Shown piece by piece: positions 21,528 to 33,430 of a stretch of DNA of 64,000 nt. Under the pieces are notes generated by a model. That model was not told where the DNA came from. It made no database searches and saw only the letters and a list, made by a program, of their open reading frames with translations. Origin of the DNA: Rheum nobile (taxonomy: Eukaryota > Streptophyta > Magnoliopsida > Caryophyllales > Polygonaceae); NCBI GenBank assembly GCA_027886185.1, contig WOAB01000563.1, positions 6,014,001-6,078,000 on the forward strand. Direction: 5' to 3'. Position 1 is the stretch's first letter. Every line of letters begins with the position of its first letter. A program made the translations under genes and the position numbers.

Positions 21528-24200
21528 TAGGGTGAACAAAAAAATCTGATCCGGTCGCTCCGATCCGATAATCCGCCAACCCGAATCCAAAAAATCCGTA
21601 TCCTAAAAAATCCGTTTAATTTTTATCCGTATCCGATGCGATCCGGGTCATTTTTCCGGATATCCGGACCGGATACGGATATCTAACCGGATATCCGCGA
21701 TCCAGAAATATTACGTATAATAAATATATTTTTGAAAATTAGAATGATACATATAAGTGTTTTATTACCTAATATTTTGAATTGAACAAATGCAAATCAG
21801 TAATAACATTATTTAGTTTTAGCCATAGAAAACAATTACCAATTAACACCAATTTCAGGCAAGGCCCAACCCAAGCCCAATTATACTTACACTAGAGCCC
21901 ATATACCAATTATACATAGCTTACAGGAAACCTAATCTCCTCACTTTTCCTCCGCCGCTTTCTTCGCCTCCTTCATCTATCTTTCTCTTCCTCGCTCGAG
22001 TCTTCTCACTCACCTCAGAGAAATATCTCCGCAGCTTACCAGGAAACCTCGCTCAAGTCTTTCTCTTCCTCGCTCGAGTCCTCGCTCGAGTCTTCCTCAT
22101 TGGAGTCTTCCTCGCTCGAGTTCGTCTCCTTCACTCGCCGACTTCAGAAGCACAAACCTCAACTCCGACTTCCCAACAAATGTCTGGTTTTTTATGTCCT
22201 TTAACTATATATGCTAACCTTAAACAGGGAAATCTGAGGCACATGTAAATCATCTAATGCATCCAGACTTGTGGGGGATAGGGCTAGCATTACTGTTGTC
22301 TTCCTCAAAGTCTCAAACAGCTTAGTTTTGGTTTGCTTCTGGTAACTAGTGGTAAGCTTTCATTTTCTTCTCATGATTGTAACAAATCCAAGATTGTCAG
22401 TTCAGCTCCCTTCCCTTTTTGATTCATGATTGTATGATTTATGTGCTAACAAATGCAGAAGCTGGTTTTTATTTTTGTGCAAATAAATTTGATTTCAATT
22501 TGTGTATGTTGATTAGGATCTTAAGAGGAAAACAACAAATCCAGGATCTTCTTGTTCCTCCTTGAGCCACCTTTCACTAAACCCAAATCATGGTAAGTTC
22601 TATTAGCATCATTTCTTATTTTCTTTGTTTGTCTTACTGTTTTTGTGCAATTTAAAACCTGTTTACTCTGGTTGTCGTTATGTCACTAGCAATTTGGTTG
22701 TTGAAGATGTGTTTGGAGTTGGTAGGATGATCAATAATTACTGCATGAGTGAGCAAGGAGAGCATGCATCCATGGCTTTGAAAATGAAGGCAAAGTATGA
22801 GAAGTATTGGGGTAATGTTCTGAACATCAATCTCTTTATGTTTATTGCAGTCTTTCTTGACCCAAGGCGTAAGTTGCAATATGTCAATTTTCTTGTCCGG
22901 AAGTTGTTTGCTGATTCTAAGGCAAAGATCCTCACTCTTCATGTCAAAGATCTTATTGAAGAGTTATTTGGGATATATGCTTCTTCTATGCCTCAAATGA
23001 ATAAAGCTTTAGAATGCTCTACTCCTAGATCCTCATCTAGTAGCTTAAATGAATGTGATCAAGTAGGAGGGGACCGAGGGGTTATAGATTTTGCTACATT
23101 GTTGAGTTCAGAGTATCAAATGGAGTTGGGTTTTGATTTTATGGAGAATAAATCTGAGCTGGATAAGTACATGGAGGATGCTTGTGAAACTATTGTTCCT
23201 AATTTCAGAATTTTACAATGGTGGAAAGACAATCAAAAAAGATATCCAATTATGTCTAAGATGGCTCGAGATATCTTAGCAATTCCGGTTTCCACGGTTG
23301 CTTCTGAATCTGCTTTTAGTACCGGAGGGCGAGTTTTAGATTCATTCTGTACTTCTTTATCTCCAAACATGGTGGAAGCTCTTATTTGTACACAAGATTG
23401 GAAGCGCACCTCTAACACTCCTATTTTTGTTGAGGAAACCTTGCTTGGAATGCAACAAATCGAAGAAGGTTATTTGTCTATATTCATCTTCAATTCAATC
23501 TACTTTTACTTTATATGATTCATTGTTTAAAGTTACATATCTTGTTATTCTGTTTTGAATGAAATTTATTAGGATTGAAGGAAATGTATTTGGAACATCC
23601 AAACCATGTAATTGATGAGGTGATCAACCAACCTTGAGCATTCACAAAGGTTACTTATATCTTGTTATTATGTTATTCTGTTTTGAATGAAGTTTAAAGT
23701 TACTAATTTTAGTATTTGAATATGTTTTACATCAACAGCATCTAGTCATCTTCATCTATGGAGTTTCTTTTTTACACCAGTTGGTTATTTGTTTTTGTTT
23801 TGTTTTTGCAGCTTTCAAAGGTTATATACTTATATGTATGTGTTTTGGCAGCAACTAGACTAGTTATTCTGTTTTGGCAGCAACTTAAGATTTGTAATAT
23901 ATGATTTGTAATATGAAGTGGATTAAACAGGTATTGTGTATTATGAATGATGTTGAATTAGTTGTTTTAGAAGTGGATTAAATAGGTATTTGGTTTAATT
24001 TCAGTCACAGGATCACAATTAAATGGTTAATTAATCTGGAATTGTACAATCCGGATATTTTGGATATCCGGTATAATAATCCGATCCGATCCGAAATAGC
24101 CGGATATCCAGCTTGTGACGGATCGGATATGGATCGATGTTTCACTAAAAAAACGGATATCCGGTATAACGGATCAGATCGATCCGAATGCTCACCCCTA
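21528..24200 (+). mobile_element. hAT DNA transposon inserted in the MULE gene
   Basis: Ends read TAGGGTGAAC and GCTCACCCCTA as imperfect terminal inverted repeats, flanked by identical 8-bp duplications GCGGCGGG (21520-21527 and 24201-24208), the hAT hallmark. Subterminal regions hold many GATCCG and GGATATCCGG motifs in both orientations. Removing the element and one duplication restores the transposase reading across the site. Confidence 0.95.
22625..23518 (+). pseudogene. Truncated hAT transposase (C-terminal half)
   Basis: A 297-codon stretch with the late part of the hAT RNase-H fold and the dimerisation domain. It contains FIAVFLDPRRKLQYVNFL, then LDKYMEDACE, then RILQWWKDNQKRYPIMSKMA, then IPVSTVASESAFSTGGRVLD. 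The BED zinc finger and first catalytic aspartate region, usually the N-terminal half of about 650 residues, are missing. The element is therefore non-autonomous. The true translated start is not evident. Confidence 0.88.
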
Positions 24201-26624
24201 GCGGCGGGTGCAAGACCCAAGGTTATTTCTACACAGATTAGGAATGAATATACGGGTTCAACGGTATCGAGGAGGCAAGTGTACACTGTTAGGGCTTAGG
24301 AGAGGTTGAAATCCCTGGGCAATCTGAATGTGACACAATGGTCATTGGGGTTTTTGAAGGACAAAGGCTATTTGTTGGACACCGCTACTAAAACGAGGGC
24401 AGATGGGAAAAAGGTATTGTCGTGCCTGTTTGTTTCTCATCCAGACGCTCGACATTTGTTTTGTATGTTCCCTAATGTCGTCACCATGGATTCGACGTAC
24501 AAAACCAACAGGTAAACCTTACTCATTTTAGTATTATGAGTAGATAATGGTATTTGTGCGGGTTTGAAGTATTTTTTGTGTTGCATTTATAGGTACGGTA
24601 TGCCACTATTCCATATTGTTGGGTTTACTTGCACCAACTTCACATATTGCATCGCGCTGGTGTTCATGGAAAGGGAGACGACAAGCCACTATGCATGGGC
24701 ATTGACACGATTGAAGTGGTTGTTCGGGGGGAAAAGTCTCGTATGCATCATGTCTGATCGAGAGCTAGGACTAATCAAGGCCGCCGATAAGGTGTTTCCG
24801 AAGGTTCGGCATCATTTGTGTCAGGTCCATATAGACCGTAATGTGAAGGCATATGCTAAGTCGATGAACATTGACGAGAAGAAATTCTCGAGAAGTGTTC
24901 GCCGGGTGATGAGGTCGCACACAAAGGAGGAGTATGGAGAGCGACTTGCTCACTTTTAAGGAGATATGGAATAAAGGCCTTGTGAAATATGTCGAGGAAA
25001 ATTGGTTTAATCTCCATAAGGAAAAGCTAGTTGCGGCATGGTGCGATGATGTTCTCCATTTTTCCACAAGAACATCAAACATGTAACTTTCATACAAACT
25101 GGGTTTTAAAATTCATTTAGTAAAACGTAAACGATTGTATTATTTTCAGGGTTGAGGGTCAGCACTCTATGCTTAAGGACATGATTGAGACATCCGTTGG
25201 AGGGTTCGACACAATTGTGCAACACATCGACAACATGTTTGTTGATCAGCATCGAAAGATCCATTTTGAGATGACCAAGAACTGCACTGCCTTTCCCATG
25301 GAGATAGTAAATGGCCCTGAGTGGGTTAAGGTCTTCTTCAAGCGCATCCTTGAAAAGTGCTCTAAGAAATACTTGAGAATGTTGTATGCCCAAGCTGTGT
25401 TAGCAAAGGAGGGGAAAATTGGGGACAAATGTGATGATTTTTGGTGAAAGTCCACACTAGGAATGCCTTGCCCACACGCAATTAAGGTCTATGTGGAGAC
25501 GGGTTACCCGTTGGTTCCTGAATAAGTTGATATTTTCTGGAAGCGGATCAGATGGGAAGGGGTGGATGCTAAGGATCTTGATGCCGATGATAGTGTTGCA
25601 ATCACAGCGGATAGTGTCACGGTGCAGGACTTCGTTGAAGAGTTCAATTGCGGGAAAGTTGATGGATTTAGGTTGAAGAAGATGGCGGAAAAGTGGCGTG
25701 AGATTGATGACCCTATAGCGTGCCAGATTGAAGACCCCCCACGTGGTGAGACCAAGAAGGGAAGGCCTAGGATGAATGCGAGAAAGACCGACACCAAGAG
25801 GAATATGGGTTGGGACGAGCATGTGGATGCGAAGAGTAAGAAGATGAAGGAGAAGCAGAATATGAAGGATATGGATGAGGAGCTGGGAGTGGAAGAGGAT
25901 GATGCGGCTGTAGAGAAAGAGACGACCAATGTGAAATCGTCTGTGGGATCAAAATCGTCTGTAGGATCGAAAGGATGTCCTTCTAGCGGAAGACCTCACA
26001 GTGGAGTTTCAACAGCAAAGGCGAGTGCCACTAAACCTGCAAAGTCCAGATCTGCTTCAAACAAGTCCAAATCGGCTTCAAACAAGTCGTTCAAGTATCT
26101 CGGCTTCAACTGGGGACATGAGAATATTGTTCATTTCATGCTCGCATACATTTCTAGTGTACAAAGTGTCAAAGGCGATGGTCATTGCGGGTTTCATTCC
26201 CTTGCCGTTTTACTAGGTCGCCGAGAAGAGGAGTACGTTGATGTCCGGTTAGAGCTTTCGAAGCACCTCCAGACACATCGAGCCAACTACATAGCACTGC
26301 TTGGGGAGGAAGAGTTGACGGTGGAAGCATTTGTTAGGAAAATGAATTATATTGCTTCACCGTGCACAAGGAACTTCTGGTGTATAATGCCTATTAGTGG
26401 TTTGGTGTTTGCCACGAAACACCAAGTGTCGGTTGTTGTCTTATCATGGTTTGGACCGTCCAAGAGGGTACATGTGAACTTTGAGAACTCGCCATTAGAA
26501 CAAATAGAACACACGAGAAGTTTGTGAGAAGTTATGGAGTGGGAATTATGTGAATGAGTAGATGAGTTCGTTGTGTATTTATAATGGGTTCATGACAGTT
26601 AAAAGTGGCAAAATATGACCGTTT

Positions 26625-26717
26625 TGGGCGGCACATAGTGCAGCCCAGGGTGGTTTACTTGGGCGGCAACAGGTGCCGTCCAAAAGGGTACCTTTGGGCT
26701 GCACTAGGTGTCGTCCA
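26625..26717. promoter_or_regulatory. Dyad-motif cluster after the OTU coding end
   Basis: Three copies at 26625-26647, 26660-26682 and 26695-26717, about 22 bp each with 12-bp spacers, 98 bp beyond the OTU stop codon. Confidence 0.7.
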
Positions 26718-26744
26718 AGAGGATACCTGTGAGATGGACTGTTG

Positions 26745-27525
26745 TATAACGATAGTAATCATATGTTATAACGAAATTAGATATAATCATATGTTATATA
26801 ATATGTTATAACGAACTATAGGATACAATCATATATTATATAACCATAGTAATCATATGTTATAACAAACTATAGGATATAATCATATGTTATATAACCA
26901 TAGTAATCATATGTTATAACGAACTATAGGATATAATCATATGTTATAACGAACTATAGGATACAATCATATGTTATATAACCATAGTAATCATATGTTA
27001 TAACGAACTATAGGATATAATCATATGTTATATAATATGGATATAATCATATGTTATAACGAACTATAGGATACAATCATATGTTATATAACCATAGTAA
27101 TCATATGTTATAACGAACTATAGGATATAATCATATGTTATATAATATGGATATAATCATATGTTATAACGAACTATAGGATACAATCATATGTTATATA
27201 ACCATAGTAATCATATGTTATAACGAACTATAGGATACTATCATATGTTATATAACTATAGGATATAATCATATGTTATATGACTATAGGATATAATCAT
27301 ATGTTATATGACTATAGGATAAAATCATATGTTATATGACTATAGGATATAATCATATGTTATATGACTATAGGATATAATCATATGTTATATGACTATA
27401 GGATATAATCATATCTTATATGACTCTAGGATATAATCATATGTTATAATGAAATTAGATATAATCATATGTTATAACAAAATTAGATACAACCACCCAT
27501 ATGTTATAACGAAATTAGATATAAC
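26745..27525 (+). repeat. AT-rich tandem repeat (ATCATATGTTATA units)
   Basis: About 780 bp of imperfect units such as ACGAACTATAGGATATAATC plus ATATGTTATATAACCATAG, with shorter variants toward the right end. No genes. Confidence 0.85.
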
Positions 27526-27530
27526 CATTT

Positions 27531-27674
27531 GTGCTGCACCAGGTGCCGTCCAAAAGGGTTATTTGGGCTACACCAGGTGCCGTCCAAATGTGTGAGAGGT
27601 GTTATGTGTGGGCTGCACCAGGTGCTGTCCAAAAGGGTTATTTGGGCTGCACCTGGTGTCGTCCAAAATGCCTA
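27531..27674. promoter_or_regulatory. Dyad-motif cluster upstream of the GRF gene
   Basis: Four copies at 27531-27552, 27564-27586, 27609-27631 and 27652-27674. A TATA-like CCTATAAATACC follows at about 27671, placing the cluster in promoter position for the GRF gene. Confidence 0.7.
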
Positions 27675-27880
27675 TAAATACCACAACCAAATTCATTCTC
27701 TTCCACACCCTAGGAGCCATTCAAGTTCGGTGGTGGAGAAAGCCCGAGCTCAAGATCAGCAAATTTCATTCTCGGTAATATTATTCATCTTTTTTTGGCT
27801 TTATTTATATTTTCAGAGTGTATACATTGTGATTAAAAAAATATTATTTCAGATCCAAGAAATCAAGATCGTGGGGTAGT

Positions 27881-28177
27881 ATGGCTTCGTCGTCCAGCAC
27901 GTCCAACACTGCATTGGCTATGGGTTCAATGTGCCAATGTAATTTCCCAGTCGTCTCGTACACTTGCGATAGGCCCATTCACTATAAAAGAAGGTACCTC
28001 CCATGCAAGGATTACATCCCAATGGAGTGGGATGGGGAGATGGGAGGTTGTCGTACCTTCAAGTGGGTTGATCCACCATACGATGACAATGCTGCCAAGA
28101 TTATTAGAGAATTGGTGCGGGAAAGAGATGAGCTTAAAAGCTGTGCGAGACCCTTTCAGATTCAAACTGGAAGTTAA
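27881..28177 (+). CDS. Small GRF-type zinc-finger protein
   Basis: 98 codons, open. The sequence has the GRF finger layout: a Cys pair (MCQCNFPVVSYTC), a basic HYKRRYLPC segment and GGCRTFKWVDPPYDD, followed by a short charged helix. GRF fingers bind single-stranded nucleic acid in DNA-repair proteins, and short stand-alone versions are common in plant transposons. A leader intron is likely (acceptor TTATTTCAG at about 27852). It lies between two MULE-associated genes and is the only intact reading frame in the composite region. Function is inferred from the domain only. Confidence 0.65.
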   Translation: MASSSSTSNTALAMGSMCQCNFPVVSYTCDRPIHYKRRYLPCKDYIPMEWDGEMGGCRTFKWVDPPYDDNAAKIIRELVRERDELKSCARPFQIQTGS

Positions 28178-28494
28178 AGAGGAAGATATATTATCGGGGT
28201 TATGATATAACAAAATAAGTTATAGAGGAAAGAGAAACAACTGTAATCTGTTATCGATTTTGGACGAAAATAACAGAACAAAAATCTACAAAAAGCAATA
28301 TTGTATAAACAAAGAAGTCACAATTGTTTATGTGTTTTTTTATTCTGAATGTTGGATTGTATTCTATGGTTTTAATGAGGTAATTTATTATCGATTTGTT
28401 GTAGAAATAACCGAACGAAAATCTAAAAAAACCAATATGGATGAACAAAGAAGTCAAACTAGAAATAAATGTTTTACAAAAGTCACTACAAAAG

Positions 28495-31400
28495 TCACTC
28501 ATCCACATCTAAACTCTTAGAATCACTACCCAAGGACACACCTAAACCCGAATCCACGCCCGGTGCCCAATCTGGAGGATCCGCCGGCATAGGTTGAGAC
28601 GCTGTCTGCTGAGCTGATGCACGCTCTTCTGCCATCCTAGATGATTCGGCCTTCTCTCTATCAAATATAGAATGCACATGCTGCCAACGCGCTCGTGTCT
28701 CGGCTGCACTAGAAGACTCGGCTGCACTAGAGGGCTGGGAAGACATATGTGATGCCCGTACAAGCGGAGGAGCTACAAGGATGACATCGCTGGCAAGTAT
28801 GTCATATATATGTTGAAAGTGTCGCAAATCACCAGCACTTGCCTCTATAATGTCCTGAACAAACGCCTTGCCCATCGCCACACGCTACAAATGAAAACAA
28901 GCATTTTAAATACATGGATTTCCCTAAAATAATTATTATGAAAAAAAATGGGACAAGAAACATACCCTTTGCAAGTTGATGGCCGGAGGTGGGCCTCTAC
29001 AAATACGAGGCTGGACTGGGGCATGCGGACTCAAGTAAGGATGCGACACCTGTAGATACCAGTCTAGGTACGCGTCGTCGACATCCCAAGTCATCGTGGC
29101 AAGAGGACTCGTCAAGATGTAGGGGCAAAGATGATGCTCAAGCTGGTCCCACCTGTGCCAATGCGGGTCAAAGTACAATTGGTATCACCTCGTCCCCCTA
29201 AAATCATGAGGACGCACTACAACCCGAGGCTCTATGATATCGAGGGGCCTACTCTGTCGATAACCGAACTGTCGGGTAAGCCTATCCGACATGTAGGGAT
29301 CCTCTACACCGAGAAAACGAATAGTCCCTCGATACGTGGAGGCCCTATGAGCACCTCGGAAATCAAGACCCTCATACGGCATCCACCGTATCTGCAATTA
29401 ATATAAAAATACAAAACATATATTAATATTTCATTAAGCCTATCTTATAGTATATATTAAAATGGAATAAGAATACGTATATCCTCTGGCCTATACTCGT
29501 CTAGTATCCGTCTATAGTGTAACTGGTTGCGACTTAAACGGACAGGGGTCCGGCCAACGCAATATCGTGCAGCGCGTCGAAGGTCGTCGTCCGCACCTTC
29601 CTTGAGGTTAGGGTTGCCCGAGAAGTATACAAAGTACGTCCAAATCCAAACATGCGTATGCAGGAAAAAAGACATTAGTTATAAACAATTAAACACCTTA
29701 TATTAATAATTTCAATTACAATCAAACTATAATAAAGGTCTACCTCTAAGAGACGTGCGCAACCGGCCAACTGTGCAACTCCCCGTCGAGAAGCCTCTCC
29801 GAGGTTTCTAAAAAGGAGAGCTAGAACCCGGTGCCCCAAGCTGTATGAACGACACGCTCCCAATCCACAAAAAGAGGTAACAACATAGTCCTCAGCTCGT
29901 TCGTCGACTTGTCAACGAAAATACTAACCGACATGGTGTGCCACAAGAAACAAGCTGCTATATCCTCTGGATATGCACCCTCCTCAATCATCCTCAACAC
30001 ATGTCTCCCTAGCTGAAATTGCTTGATCCAGCCCTTCCTAAGGTCACAGACCATGTCAGCATCATCCTCATCTAAATTGTACTCCGAATCAATGCCAAAC
30101 AGATACTCGAACAATGTCGCACACTCCGCCAGCTCGCTATCCTGACCGGTCCATGGTGACGTCGCCTCAAATCCCTCAATCGGCAGCCCTAGAATCATCA
30201 TAACGTCATGTAGCGTAGGACCTATCTCGCAGAAGGGAAAGTGGAAGGTGTTCGTCTCTGGATGCCATCGCTCGACGAACGCTGAAATGAGGATGTGATC
30301 AACATTGCCGAACTGAAAATCAAGAAAACCGATCAACCCCGTCTGCTGAGCAATCCAAAACCAGGAACCCTCCTCAGGGACCCCTCTGGGAATACGATCC
30401 CTCCAAAACGCAAACTGTGTAGAACGTGACTAAACCCTCAAAGTCCTAACAACGTCCTCTGGAGGGTCCAGTAACGCCTTCCTCCATATCAGCTCCGCAA
30501 TGTGCGTATCAAAGTTCCTCAACACAGGAGGATACTGCTGAGCTGGCTCAGGCGAAGGTGGGTCCTCCTGAGGTGGGTCCTCTTGAGGTGGGTCCTCCTG
30601 AGGTGGTTGTTGCTCTGGTGGGCCGGTAGTAAAGTCCGGATCCTCCGGGATAGTAGAAGGGCCGGTAGTAAAGTCTGGATCCTCAGTAGCTGTAGTGGTA
30701 GGGGCATCCTCCATAACCACGTCCTCATCTGAACGGACGGGACCAACATCGTCCTCACAAAGCACCTTTGTCTCCTGCGATACACCCACAACCCTCCTCT
30801 TGCGAGCAGATGTAGTAGTAGGGCGACTGTCTCGATTTGACCGTTTGATTTTACCCAATACATCCTATTTTGCCACAAAAAATATAACTATTTTTATTTT
30901 ACTATTATTAAATATATTTATAATAACTTTTAGTTACATATATGATAGCATCCATTTCATACATGTTTAGGGCATGCATTTAGGCATAAATTAGGTCGTT
31001 TGCATATGCATATTTCTCGTATTTAGTTTGTTTTGTAATATTATTGGATTTCGATGTCTACACAAGTTTCTATGGCATTTCAGGTATTTTACCGAGTTTA
31101 GCGGATTCATGGACTTGGTCGCGGGATTTAAATGGCTGAAGCTGCAGCTCATATTAAATGAAGAAGATGAAGCCCACATAATCAAACCAGCCCACGTACA
31201 AATAGAATCCCACGTGGAGAAGCTGGAGAGAGCTCGGCCCAGCCCGTGAAGAAGCCCCCGTGTGTTGAAGATGAAAAAGAGAAATGGAGGGATGATGTCA
31301 CGAGGTCATCACCGTGACATCAGCGTGCATGTGATTTGCAAATTGGAGTTGGGCCGTGATGGGCCGTGGGAGATTGAAGCTATTGGGCCGTGTCTGCTCG

Positions 31401-32771
31401 CGAGAATTGGAGGCCGAGAACGGGATTAATTTCCCTGTTTTAGTTTGTTTAATTATTATTAGTTTATTATTTCGTTTTAGGTTAATTCAGACTTTAATTC
31501 CTTTAGTATATTAGGGTAGAGAAAAGGCTGGTTTGCCTATCTTGGAATCTCTCTCGAACCCTAATTAGTTTCTACGTTATGAAGAACTAAGCCTCCCTGG
31601 CTTAGTCAGACGCTGAAGCTTTCGTTTTGATTAAGTTGTGAGATTCTTGTTCTTAATCTATTGCATGGTTTTTATCTTTCTCTTGCTTAAGTTGCTTATG
31701 ATTGATATTGATATTCTCTAGTCTGATCATCTAGGGTTTGTTGTTATTGGTCTATTGCTAGATCTAGATTGTTACTGGTTGAGCATATCTATTTCAGAGT
31801 AGCAACTGCATCGTACTAGTATCTGGTTGTGCTAGTCTTATGCAGAAGAGAATTGATTTACATTCTAGAATAAAAGCTGGTTGTTTTATGCTAGAATTGT
31901 ATCCAACTATATTTATATCCCTAAGGCTGTTGTTAAACTGAATCTTGATAGTTTCAGGGTTGTTTAATTAGTTAGTGCTAATAGTATCTGGTTGTGCTAT
32001 TAGTTATATCTGAAAAGGAATTGGAATCACCATTGCATGAGATTTTGAATGAGTATCTATGATCAACTTGTCATACGAATAGTGGATGTTGTTTGACTAA
32101 GTGCTTTTCCCATCACTGATTTCACAACTCTTTCGCTTGTTTACTTTTGCATGCTTAGATTACTTAAACTCACAAAACCCCTCTTTGGTTATTTTGGATT
32201 GACATATAAATTACATACTAAGATAGAATCCGTCTCCCTGTGGATTCGACCTTTACTTACCTAGGACTACGGTTTAAGGTTTGTTTGGATATTTTGCATA
32301 GTAGGAATTAGAACGACAAATTCCTGTTATCAATATACCTTAGCAATTGTTAAAGAAAATTATTTTCTTTATAAAATCAATATATTAAATATTTTCATTT
32401 TCATTAGGGCAACCTACGCAATATAAATCTAAACAAGTATTATAAATAAATTACTAATCGTTTTATTATATATAACATTTAATCTTATTTAACAACAAAA
32501 TTGAGCCTATTACCTATAATGTCATTTTTAATTATGATTAAATACAATAAAAACTAAGTCTAAAATCCTACAATTACAGTACAAAATTTATTAAAGAAAT
32601 TACATTTAACAAATTAAAACTAATGAGAAAACATACCTTTTCGGTCGGCCTCCGTTCATATTTCCGCTTTTGACGAACAAGATTTCCGGCCAAATCATCC
32701 ACCGCCTCCATAGCAACCGCTAGAGCCACGTCGAAAGCATTGTCTGCCCCGATATCCACCTCCTCGGTCAT
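28495..32771 (-). pseudogene. Plant mobile domain (PMD/MAIN-like) gene, inactivated
   Basis: Read right to left. The first exon ends at a donor at 32636-32635 (candidate ATG at 32771). After an intron holding a solo LTR comes an acidic, proline-rich linker (30430-30866), then the PMD core: LIGFLDFQFGNVDHILISAF, ERWHPETNTFHFPFCEIGPT, LHDVMMILGLPIEGF, and further FDPHWHRWDQLEHHL and CPYILTSPLATMTWDVDDAY. The C-terminus ends DSKSLDVDE. Damage: TAG at 30430, a one-base frameshift near 29850, TGA at 29185 and a doubtful splice acceptor near 29670. PMD proteins occur as host genes (MAIN, MAIL) and inside transposons; the surroundings favour the transposon type. Confidence 0.8.
30964..32332 (+). mobile_element. 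Probable solo LTR in the PMD intron (1369 bp)
   Basis: Begins TGTTTAGGGCATGC and ends ATTCCTGTTATCA. Flanking 5-mers are ATACA and ATATA, four of five matching. The last 120 bp (CTGTGGATTCGACCTTTACTTACC) resemble the 3' part of some large plant Ty3/gypsy LTRs. No second LTR and no coding region. Orientation from TG to CA is assumed. Confidence 0.6.
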
Positions 32772-32884
32772 GGCCGACAATCTATCCTCCTCGTTGTCGG
32801 CAACCTCCTCGCCCGAAACGACACCGCCGCCGCCGGCCCCGCCAAGCTCCTCTACGTTCGCCGGCAATTCTACAGCCGGAAATC

Positions 32885-33380
32885 TGGGCGGCACCTAGTG
32901 CAGCCCAAAACTGTCCTCCGCCGCCTCGGCGGCTCTGCTCCGCCCCAACGGCGACTCTCCTCCGCCCCGGATCTGGGCGGCACCTCGTGCAGCCCAGAAC
33001 TGTCCTCCGTCGCCCCGGCGGCTCTGCTCCGCTCCAGCGGCTCTGCTCCGCCCCAGCGGCGACTCTCCTCCGCCCCGACTAAGCCGGAAAGCCTCCGCCT
33101 AGTCCGCCGTCGAGTCCAGTGGGTCGGCGCCGCCGAGATCTCCCGCCGCGGCCATCTCTCTCTCCTTCCTTTCAACCTCCGCCCATATCTCAGCCTCGTC
33201 AATCGCTGCCATCTCGCCGGAATCCGTCATCTAAACACTCTCTTTTGTTGAAACCAAATTTTCCAGGAAGACGAATGGGGAAGATGTTCTCTCGGAGAAG
33301 ACGATCTCGGCGGCAATATATACCGCCGAAATCACTTTTTTTTTTAAATGTCCCATCTGGGCGGCAATAGGTGCCGGCCA
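32885..33380. promoter_or_regulatory. Dyad-motif cluster upstream of the PMD gene
   Basis: Copies at 32885-32907 and 32974-32996 (TGGGCGGCACCT plus GTGCAGCCCA), with weaker ones at 33358-33380 and about 33400-33423. They lie 5' of the PMD first exon inside a GC-rich stretch. Confidence 0.65.
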
Positions 33381-33430
33381 TGTTCAAATTTTGAACTTGG
33401 CTTGGGCGACAATTATTTCCGGACATGTTC

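Larger units (their letters stand above)
20655..26527 (+). pseudogene. MULE transposase fused to an OTU-like protease domain, inactivated
   Basis: A Mutator-type transposase would bind element ends and cut by a DDE/RNase-H fold. Order: start at 20655 (MSSSSDPCWRGLSESSSS), intron, FAR1-type DNA-binding region (21061-21527), hAT insertion, catalytic region (VTMDSTYKTN about 24490; IMSDRELGLIKA about 24750; after an intron, VEGQHSMLKD about 25150), SWIM finger remnant (GMPCPHAI about 25470), basic linker, then an OTU-like core (DGHCGFHS, 26177-26200). The SWIM region and OTU part are in one frame. Damage: in-frame stops at 21295, 24297, 25444 and 25525 and a frameshift near 24940. MULE-linked OTU domains are known in plants; whether it was ever processed into two proteins is unknown. 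Confidence 0.8.
20150..33430. mobile_element. Composite Mutator-type region (boundaries approximate)
   Basis: Inferred as one large element, or overlapping related elements, because the same 23-bp dyad motif recurs beside all three of its genes: MULE transposase-OTU (+), GRF zinc finger (+) and plant mobile domain (-). Terminal inverted repeats and a target duplication could not be identified, so the ends are the outermost motif clusters. It is interrupted by a hAT element and a solo LTR, and its two large genes carry stops and frameshifts. Confidence 0.5.

Noticed and set aside
33119..33370. Ser/Arg-rich reading frames in the GC-rich leader of the PMD gene
   Set aside because: Low-complexity shadow of a promoter or leader region with repeated dyad motifs; no conserved domain.
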